Shown here one piece after another: positions 57,477 through 64,000 of a stretch of DNA of 64,000 nt. The notes below the pieces were generated by a model, which saw only the letters and a list, made by a program, of their open reading frames with translations, searched no databases and had not been told where the DNA came from. Positions within the stretch are counted from its first letter, which is position 1, and every line of letters begins with the position of its first letter. The stretch is from Microcoleus sp036705565 (GTDB lineage: Bacteria; Cyanobacteriota; Cyanobacteriia; Cyanobacteriales; Microcoleaceae). The stretch lies in assembly GCA_036705565.1 (NCBI GenBank), contig JAUBUY010000004.1; one strand, given 5' to 3'. The translations under genes and the position numbers were made by a program.

Positions 57477-57516
57477 TGCGATCGCCCTTTTGGATCGAAC
57501 GGGCGATCGTACTTTT
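57477..57516. terminator. HIP1-containing hairpin, upstream copy
   Basis: CGATCGCCC (57479-57487) pairs with GGGCGATCG (57501-57509), followed by TACTTTT. A 40-nt copy with one difference stands at 58755-58794, after the next gene. Confidence 0.6.
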
Positions 57517-57571
57517 ATTATGTCGCGCACATTATGCTAGGATTAACTGATCAAAAATCATCCTAATTTCT

Positions 57572-58732
57572 ATGACGCGATTCATTCACGATCGCTTTGC
57601 TAAAGAATACCTAGAAGAACTGCTTTCACCCATCGGAACAGTTAAGGTAGGTCGCGATGTGACTTCGGAAGTCCGAGAAATCGATGTTTATTTCACTCCA
57701 GGTACCGCAATTCCCGAATACTCATCAAGCCTGGGATTGTTGGGAAAAATGGCTGACACAACTGCAATTTTTGAACCGTTTCGCAATCCGGTAACTGTCA
57801 GCGAAGTCTTGAGCTGCATGAGTAAGTTATGGGATTTGCGAGGTGAATTGGAGCGGCAGGCGAGAAGAGAAAATACTCGCTATGATGAGGATCTGTTGCC
57901 CCGAATGTGGATTTTGACACCCACAGCATCGAAAGCGCTGGTGGAGGGTTTTGGTGGGATACCAAACCCTGAGAATTGGATCGAGGGAATCTATTTTTTC
58001 CCGGAGCACTGGCGAGCAGCAATTGTGGCGATTCACCAGTTGCCAGAAATCCCAGAAACCCTGTGGTTGAGGATTTTGGGGAAAGGGAAAGTACAGCAAA
58101 GGGCGATCGGGCAATTGAGTGCTTTAGCAACGGACGATCCGTTACGGATTATTGCGCTAGAATTATTGTATCGTCTACAGTCACATTTAGTAGTCGAAAC
58201 CCAACAGGAACCTGAGCCAGAAGAGCGGGAGTTAATTATGGCGATTGCACCACTTTTTCAACAACAAATACAAGCCGCACAGCAACAAGCGAGAGAAGAA
58301 GGACTAGAACGAGGACTAGAACGAGGACTAGAACGAGGACTAGAACGAGGACTAGAACAAGGACTAGAACGAGGCAGACAAGAACAGCAACGCTTAATCT
58401 TAGAAAATTTTCTGCGAGTTAGATTTGGAGAATTAAGCCAGAGAATGACAGTATTTTTATCTCCAATATCCAAGTTGCCTGCTGCGGAATTTACAGTGTT
58501 GTTGCTGGCAATATCGATGCTAACAATTGATGAAGAAGGGCGGGAACAAGCTGTAAGATTATTGGCCGAAAATGTCTTGAGAATGTACCAAAATGAATTG
58601 GGTGATATTCTGCCTACAGCCCTTACCAATTTACTAGCATTGCCTGTGGCAGAATTGACATTGTTGGTAGAACAACTGCCGCAGTTATCGGCTGATGGAT
58701 TGAGGGAAAGGTTAGGGAAAATTCCTGAATAA
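57572..58732 (+). CDS. Cyanobacterial Rpn-like nuclease-family protein with GLER repeat
   Basis: 386 residues. The opening TRFIHDRFAKEYLEELLSPI and EIDVYFTP belong to a large cyanobacterial family often mislabelled as flagellar assembly protein H; I place it near the Rpn/PD-(D/E)XK nucleases. The core (about 1-215) includes FEPFRNPVTVSEV and RMWILTPTAS. A minisatellite of 12-bp units (GGACTAGAACGA type, 58301-58372) encodes repeated GLER tetrapeptides, then a helical tail. The gene lies between two copies of a 40-nt hairpin. The active-site residues are uncertain. Confidence 0.8.
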   Translation: MTRFIHDRFAKEYLEELLSPIGTVKVGRDVTSEVREIDVYFTPGTAIPEYSSSLGLLGKMADTTAIFEPFRNPVTVSEVLSCMSKLWDLRGELERQARRENTRYDEDLLPRMWILTPTASKALVEGFGGIPNPENWIEGIYFFPEHWRAAIVAIHQLPEIPETLWLRILGKGKVQQRAIGQLSALATDDPLRIIALELLYRLQSHLVVETQQEPEPEERELIMAIAPLFQQQIQAAQQQAREEGLERGLERGLERGLERGLEQGLERGRQEQQRLILENFLRVRFGELSQRMTVFLSPISKLPAAEFTVLLLAISMLTIDEEGREQAVRLLAENVLRMYQNELGDILPTALTNLLALPVAELTLLVEQLPQLSADGLRERLGKIPE

Positions 58733-58754
58733 ACCTGTTTGAGTAGCTATAGAG

Positions 58755-58794
58755 TGCGATCGCCCTTTTGGATCGAATGGGCGATCGTACTTTT
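58755..58794. terminator. HIP1-containing hairpin, downstream copy
   Basis: Same 40-nt sequence as 57477-57516 with one change; the stem is GCGATCGCCC...GGGCGATCG followed by TACTTTT. It would end transcripts of the Rpn-like gene and lies just beyond the end of the convergent giant gene. Confidence 0.65.
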
Positions 58795-58803
58795 CTTGAT
58801 TTC

Positions 58804-61800
58804 CTAAATCAACCGGAAATTAGCCGATGTAATCGCATTGGCACTCACTCCAATCATCACACCTAACTCCTCTCCTGTCAAGACATTTTTGATGAGAGTT
58901 CCCTGAGTATTTTGAGTGATTGCTAACTGACCAAAACTCAAACCTCCGCTTAATCCAATCAAGTCTTGACCCAGGGTAAAATCAGCGATGATATCAAATC
59001 CTTGACCAGTTGTTAAGGCAAAGATATCGTTGCCGCTACCGCCAATCAAACTATCATTGCCCATGCCTCCATCAAGCAAATCGGAGCCTTTGCCCCCAGT
59101 GAGAGTATCGTTATCTAGGCCTCCGTAAATAGTATCATTTCCTTCGCATCCTCCCAGGATATCTGCTGCTTCGTCACCGTTGATTAAATCATTACCTTCA
59201 CCGCCGCAGATGGTATCCGAACCTAACTGTCCAAACAGGGAGTCATCTCCTTGACTACCAAGCAGGATGTCGTTACCTTTGCCTCCATATAAAACGTCAT
59301 TATCCTTGCCACCATCGATGAAGTCATCATCTTTGTTGCCATAAATGATGTCAATACCTTCGCGGCCATGTAACAAGTCATTGCCTTTGCCTCCGAAGAT
59401 TAAATCGTTGCCCAATTCGCCAAGAACGATGTCGTTTCCTCCATCTCCATAGAGGATGTCGTCACCTTTGCCTCCGATGATGAAGTCATTACCTTGGTTG
59501 CCATTAAAGATGTCATTATCGGCACCACCATATAAGTTGTCATCCCCGGATTTGCCATCGAATATATTGCCGTTGTTAGTGCCGAGAAATTCATCGTTTT
59601 GGGCAGTGCCTATTTGAATTCCCGATACACCAAGTATGGTGTTTTCAACTGCATTGGGTTGGTTTAATTTGGGATAGGCAATGTCATCGCAGATGCAGTC
59701 GTCATTGGGGATGTTGTTGGTTGTTGGTGTTGGCGTTACCGATGGTGTATCGGTTCCCGTTGGTGTTGGTGTTCCCGATGGTGTCGGTGTTCCCGTTGGC
59801 GTCGGTGTTACCGATGGCGTCGGTGTTACCGATGGCGTCGGTGTTCCCGTTGGTGTTGGTGTTCCCGATGGTGTCGGTGTTTCCGATGGCGTGGGTGTTC
59901 CCGATGGTGTTCCCGATGGCGTCGGTGTTCCCGTTGGTGTCGGTGTTCCCGATGGTGTCGGTGTTACCGATGGCGTAGGTGTTCCCGTTGGTGTTGGTGT
60001 TGCTGTGGAATTACTAAAGAGAATGATGTCGCTTGGTGAGAGGGAATTGGCTTTGATAGAGATAGTTTGACCATTCCCTAAGTTTAAGACTAAACCCGAA
60101 GGGGTAGATTGTAATGCTGCGAGCACTTGTTCCGGTGAGGTGAAACCGAAGGCGACATCAAGTTGTAATTTATCTTCTCCAAGGGTGAAGTCTAAAATTA
60201 GGTTTTGTCCGCCGAAAGTACCAGGAAGGGAATTAAAGATAAAGCTGTCATTGCCAATTCCCCCGGTGAGGGTGTTGTTGCCAACTCCGCCATTGAGGGT
60301 GTCATTGCCAGCCCCACCATCAAGGATGTCATCACCAGCGCCACCATCAAGGATGTCATCACCATCGCTACCGCTAATATTGTCTGGGTTGCTTGTACCG
60401 GTGAAGTTGTCGTTAAAGGGACTGCCAATGATAGTGACAGGTTGAGTGATGTTGCTGAAGTTTTGAGTAACGCTGTTGGGGGACGACGAATAATCGAAGA
60501 AGTTGGTTGGTGTCGGTGTTCCCGTTGGAGTGGGTGTTCCCGATGGTGTGGGTGTTCCTGATGGTGTTTCCGATGGCGTGGGTGTTCCCGTTGGTGTCGG
60601 TGTTCCTGATGGTGTCGGTGTTCCCGTTGGTGTCGGTGTTCCTGATGGTGTCGGTGTTCCCGATGGTGTTCCTGATGGTGTCGGTGTTCCCGTTGGAGTG
60701 GGTGTTCCCGTTGGTGTCGGTGTTCCCGATGGTGTTTCCGATGGCGTGGGTGTTCCCGTTGGTGTCGGTGTTCCCGATGGAGTGGGTGTTCCCGATGGTG
60801 TTTCCGATGGCGTGGGTGTTCCCGTTGGTGTCGGTGTTCCCGTTGGTGTCGGTGTTCCCGTTGGTGTCGGTGTTCCCGATGGTGTTTCCGATGGTGTGGG
60901 TGTTCCCGATGGTGTTTCCGATGGCGTGGGTGTTCCCGATGGCGCGGGTGTTCCCGATGGCGCGGGTGTTACCGATGGTGCGGGTGCGGGTGCGGGTGCG
61001 GGGGCCGGTGCGGGTGCAGGGGCCGGTGCGGGTGCAGGGGCCGGTGCGGGTGCAGGGGCCGGTGCGGGTGCGGGTGCAGGGGCCGGTGCAGGGGCCGGTG
61101 CGGGGGCCGGTGCGGGTGCAGGGGCCGGTGCAGGGGCCGGTGCGGGTGCTGGTGCAGGGGCAGGGGCCGGTGCGGGTGCAGGGGCAGGGGCAGGGGCAGG
61201 GGCAGGGGCAGGGGCAGGGGCCGGTGCGGGGGCCGGTGCCGGTGCGGGGGCCGCAACATTAACGTTAAAAGTTCCTAAACTACCAGCAACAGCAAGATTG
61301 CCTAGACTATCTTTAACCTGACTTGCTTGCAGATTAACAGTGTAAGTTCCATTGTCAACATCATCCCAACTTCCGCCAGGAGGAGTAAACGAATAAGTCG
61401 CTGTCCGAGGCGTACCATTACTATTAGTATCGACACTGACAAAAGTAGCAGGAATAACACCGCCCGACCAATTTATCAAAACATCCGAACTGTCCAAACT
61501 TGAAATATCGACAGCATTAGTATCGCTGAAAGTGACAGTCAAACTTTGACTTGTACCTCCGACTGTCGTAATATCAGCGACAGCATTTAAACTAGCAGTT
61601 GGCGGAGTTTTGTCAATGTCATAAACTTGTCCCGTTAAATTACCATTGCCAGCAGTTGTACCGCCTAATGCTACTCCTAAGCTATTTTTGATGCTGTCAT
61701 CATCTGTCAAATTCAACCCAATTGAACCGCTGCCCGTACCTGTGTTAACTTCCAGTTGGTAAGTCTGAGCATCAACAGCAGTTAAAGTGCCAATAGTTGC

Positions 61801-64000
61801 ACCAGTTACAACAGTTGGTACTAAAGTAAAGTCAGAAACATCAACGCCTGTTACATCTTCTGAGAATTTAATTTCGTAGGTAGCAGTAGCCGCAGCAGTG
61901 GGAGATGTCGCTAGGCGATTTATCGATGTAACTGTGGGGAAGGTGTTGTTATAAGCAACGGTATTGTCTGTACTTGTACTGGCGGTATTGTTATTACCTG
62001 CTGTATCGGTAACGCTGTTAGCTTTGATGCTGGCAATAACATTACCTCCCCCTGTCATGCCGTTGACTGCGACGTTATAAACGGGGCCGCTTCCTGTAAT
62101 AGTTGGTGTTAATGTTCCCGTTGCTGTACTGGTAGTTAAGTCGATATCACTGACATCGAAACCTGTGACTGGTTCGCTAAAGGTGACGGTAAAGTTGATA
62201 GGTGAATTTGCTGTCGGGTCGGTTTGTGCTGCTGCTTGATTGATGGTGACAGTGGGTGCAACAGTCTCAATTATTAGGGCTTTATTTGCACCCAAAGAGT
62301 TAGCGGCTGCAGGTGCGGGTAAAGTTAGTGTGGCATCGTTGGTAGCGGCATCTTTAATCGTGCCACCGTTGAGTGCGAGGGCGGCTGTGGAGAGATAATC
62401 TAGGTCTGCACTGGTGTTGCCGTCGGCTACAGTGTAGTTGAAGGTGAGGGTGTTAGTACCGCTACCAGAGGCATAATTGATCGCGGTTCCTGCACCTCCT
62501 GTGGCTAAAGTTAGTTGGGGGATGCCTGTGACGTTGACGTTTTCGCTGAAAGTAACGGTAATTGGGATGACTTGACCGACAGTATAAGCGCCGTCAGTTA
62601 AAGTTGAGGTGATGCTGGTGACGGTGGGTACAAGAGTATCAATTACTAGGGCTTTATTCGCACCTAAAGAGTTAGGGGCTGCGGGTGCAGGTAAGGTTAA
62701 AATGGCATCAGCGGTGGCAGCATTCTTAATCGTGCCGCTGTTTAAAGATAAGGCAGTTGTTGACAAATAATCTAAGTCAGGACTGCTATCGCCTGCGGCT
62801 ACAGCGTAGCGGAATGTTAATGTGTTGCTACCTGTTCCTGAGAGGTAACTGGCGACGGTTGTTGCACCTGCTAAACTTAGTTGCGGTGTACCTGTGACGT
62901 TGACAATTTCAGAGAATTGAACGGTGATGTCGATGTTTGTACCAATGCCATAACTGCCGTTTGGTGTGGTAGAGGTGACGCTGGTAATGGTGGGGACGGG
63001 GTTAATGGTGATGGCGGCGGTTTCGGTGGCACTGCTGAAAACGCTGGATGTGGTGTTATTGGTTCTGTCTGTGGTGTAGTTAGCCGTAGTGCCATTTGTG
63101 CCAACTATTTGATCCCAGGCGGCAAAGGTAATGGCGTTGGCGAGAGTACCGTTGTAACCTGTGTTGGGTACAAATCGGATTTTGGTGTTGGCATCGCTGG
63201 CTAATAGTAAGGCGTTGGTGGCGGAAACGGCTGGGGCGTTTGTCCAGGTTGTGCCATCGGTGGTGTATTGCCAAGTGCCGTTTGCGGTGTCTAAGGCGCT
63301 GATGGCGATGCCTTGTTTGGCGCTGGCGTTGGGATCGACGATTTTTGTGCCGCCGAGGTTGGTGATGATGGTGGAGATGAGTGTGCCTGTACTGGCGCTG
63401 TCGTTTTGGTTTTGGGCGTTGAGGGTGGGTGCGCCGGAATTATCGAGGGTGGGAGAGTCGTTGACTAAGACGGTGACGGTAATGGGGGTGGAAGCTACGC
63501 CGTCGGTGGCGGTGTATTCAAAGGTGTCTAAGCCGTTGAAGTTGGCGTTGGGGGTGTAGAGGATGCTGCGCCCTTTGTCAACCGCGATCGCATTGACACC
63601 GCCATCCATGCCGCTACTGGGGTTGAAAGCAGTATCCAGGCTGCCGTCGGCGTTCATTCTGGCGATAGAGTTGCGAGCTGTGCCGTTGACTGTGGTGAAA
63701 CTGCCGCCTACATAGGGCTTGCCACTGCTGTCAAGGGCGATCGCTGTGACACCGTTATTCATGCCACTACTGGGGTTGAAAGCAGTATCCAGGCTGCCGT
63801 CGGCGTTCATTCTGGCGATTCTGTTGATAGCTGTGCCGTTGACTGTGGTGAAAAAGCCGCCTACATAGGGCTTGCCGCTGCTGTCGAGGGCGATCGCTCT
63901 GACACCGTTATTCATGCCGCTACTGGGGTTGAAAGCAGTATCCAGGCTGCCGTCGGCGTTCATTCTGGCGATATTGTTGCGAGCTGTGCCGTTGACTGTG
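58804..64000 (-). CDS. Giant RTX-type surface/secreted protein, 5' end outside window
   Basis: At least 1,730 residues; the frame is open to the window edge, and TVNGTARNNIARMN there continues the repeats. In order: delta-60-type repeats (DGSLDTAFNPSSGM units), a cadherin-like segment, several bacterial Ig-like domains of the VTFSENVNVTGIPQL type, a long Pro-Ala run (about 61000-61250 on the DNA), Thr/Pro/Ser-rich GTPTP linkers, one RTX calcium-binding block, a second linker, and a larger RTX block (GGxGxDxLxG) ending in a C-terminal type I secretion-like module. It should be exported by a type I system and bind calcium outside the cell. Low-complexity tracts vary in length readily and are hard to assemble. 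Confidence 0.9.
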   Translation of the reverse strand, partial: TVNGTARNNIARMNADGSLDTAFNPSSGMNNGVRAIALDSSGKPYVGGFFTTVNGTAINRIARMNADGSLDTAFNPSSGMNNGVTAIALDSSGKPYVGGSFTTVNGTARNSIARMNADGSLDTAFNPSSGMDGGVNAIAVDKGRSILYTPNANFNGLDTFEYTATDGVASTPITVTVLVNDSPTLDNSGAPTLNAQNQNDSASTGTLISTIITNLGGTKIVDPNASAKQGIAISALDTANGTWQYTTDGTTWTNAPAVSATNALLLASDANTKIRFVPNTGYNGTLANAITFAAWDQIVGTNGTTANYTTDRTNNTTSSVFSSATETAAITINPVPTITSVTSTTPNGSYGIGTNIDITVQFSEIVNVTGTPQLSLAGATTVASYLSGTGSNTLTFRYAVAAGDSSPDLDYLSTTALSLNSGTIKNAATADAILTLPAPAAPNSLGANKALVIDTLVPTVTSITSTLTDGAYTVGQVIPITVTFSENVNVTGIPQLTLATGGAGTAINYASGSGTNTLTFNYTVADGNTSADLDYLSTAALALNGGTIKDAATNDATLTLPAPAAANSLGANKALIIETVAPTVTINQAAAQTDPTANSPINFTVTFSEPVTGFDVSDIDLTTSTATGTLTPTITGSGPVYNVAVNGMTGGGNVIASIKANSVTDTAGNNNTASTSTDNTVAYNNTFPTVTSINRLATSPTAAATATYEIKFSEDVTGVDVSDFTLVPTVVTGATIGTLTAVDAQTYQLEVNTGTGSGSIGLNLTDDDSIKNSLGVALGGTTAGNGNLTGQVYDIDKTPPTASLNAVADITTVGGTSQSLTVTFSDTNAVDISSLDSSDVLINWSGGVIPATFVSVDTNSNGTPRTATYSFTPPGGSWDDVDNGTYTVNLQASQVKDSLGNLAVAGSLGTFNVNVAAPAPAPAPAPAPAPAPAPAPAPAPAPAPAPAPAPAPAPAPAPAPAPAPAPAPAPAPAPAPAPAPAPAPAPAPAPAPAPAPAPAPAPAPAPAPSVTPAPSGTPAPSGTPTPSETPSGTPTPSETPSGTPTPTGTPTPTGTPTPTGTPTPSETPSGTPTPSGTPTPTGTPTPSETPSGTPTPTGTPTPTGTPTPSGTPSGTPTPSGTPTPTGTPTPSGTPTPTGTPTPSETPSGTPTPSGTPTPTGTPTPTNFFDYSSSPNSVTQNFSNITQPVTIIGSPFNDNFTGTSNPDNISGSDGDDILDGGAGDDILDGGAGNDTLNGGVGNNTLTGGIGNDSFIFNSLPGTFGGQNLILDFTLGEDKLQLDVAFGFTSPEQVLAALQSTPSGLVLNLGNGQTISIKANSLSPSDIILFSNSTATPTPTGTPTPSVTPTPSGTPTPTGTPTPSGTPSGTPTPSETPTPSGTPTPTGTPTPSVTPTPSVTPTPTGTPTPSGTPTPTGTDTPSVTPTPTTNNIPNDDCICDDIAYPKLNQPNAVENTILGVSGIQIGTAQNDEFLGTNNGNIFDGKSGDDNLYGGADNDIFNGNQGNDFIIGGKGDDILYGDGGNDIVLGELGNDLIFGGKGNDLLHGREGIDIIYGNKDDDFIDGGKDNDVLYGGKGNDILLGSQGDDSLFGQLGSDTICGGEGNDLINGDEAADILGGCEGNDTIYGGLDNDTLTGGKGSDLLDGGMGNDSLIGGSGNDIFALTTGQGFDIIADFTLGQDLIGLSGGLSFGQLAITQNTQGTLIKNVLTGEELGVMIGVSANAITSANFRLI

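Noticed and set aside
60503..61321. Long plus-strand frames of Gly-Val and Gly-Ala repeats opposite the giant RTX gene
   Set aside because: They mirror the low-complexity GTPTP and Pro-Ala codons of the real minus-strand gene.

Overview
The window comes from a filamentous cyanobacterium, most likely an Oscillatoriales relative of Microcoleus or Oscillatoria. The signs are dense HIP1 sites (GCGATCGC), a PetP cytochrome b6f subunit, a Get3d-type ATPase, the CoaR/CoaT cobalt pair, multi-PAS histidine kinases, pentapeptide repeats, Uma2 and Rpn nucleases, and abundant heptamer repeats of the AATCTAA and GTCATTA kinds. The genus is an inference. A run of 100 N at 38876-38975 shows this is a scaffolded draft.

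Layout. 1-4.4 kb: a multi-PAS/GAF histidine kinase cut by the window edge, then a response-regulator/kinase hybrid 4 bases downstream. 4.7-8.5 kb: FAD oxidoreductase, small stress-type protein, DUF2231 membrane protein, CutA, pentapeptide-repeat protein. 8.7-16.6 kb: secreted VIT/VWA protein, Rpn nuclease, TnpB element, CTP synthase, and a protein built of two copies of one small domain. 16.9-25.3 kb: ROK sugar kinase, TPR protein, MltA lytic transglycosylase with a small overlapping partner, a truncated small gene, and CarB. 25.6-33.9 kb: a signalling locus with a TerY-like VWA protein, a PP2C phosphatase, an unknown 230-residue protein, a degenerate RNase III-like protein, a Uma2 nuclease and a kinase with a glycine-zipper membrane tail. 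34.2-37.4 kb: a CRISPR array of 44 identical 37-nt repeats with no cas gene anywhere in the window. 37.4-41.1 kb: coaR and coaT, divergent, with a MerR-type promoter. 41.4-49.4 kb: EF-G-like GTPase, Get3d, PetP, a FecR protein and a CHASE2 nucleotide cyclase. 49.6-58.7 kb: glutaminase, a frameshifted tnpB, a YdcF protein, a two-domain PPK2, a GNAT protein and an Rpn-like protein. 58.8-64 kb: the 3' part of a giant RTX protein.

How the genes work together. The VWA, PP2C and kinase genes match the published TerY-P triad (vWA protein, PP2C phosphatase, kinase with a zinc-ribbon-like segment). The nuclease-like genes lying among them make this the best candidate for an undescribed system in the window. 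CoaR and CoaT form a cobalt-sensing and efflux pair. FecR and the CHASE2 cyclase are neighbours that plausibly share a signalling role. PyrG and CarB are pyrimidine-pathway genes but are not in one operon.

Intergenic DNA is unusually rich in dispersed structured repeats: GGGGCGGGTTT palindromes, AGAAACCGGG inverted repeats, a 104-nt element present twice in opposite orientation, and tandem heptamers. No tRNA or rRNA gene was recognised. Family assignments come from reading the protein sequences; no database search was possible.
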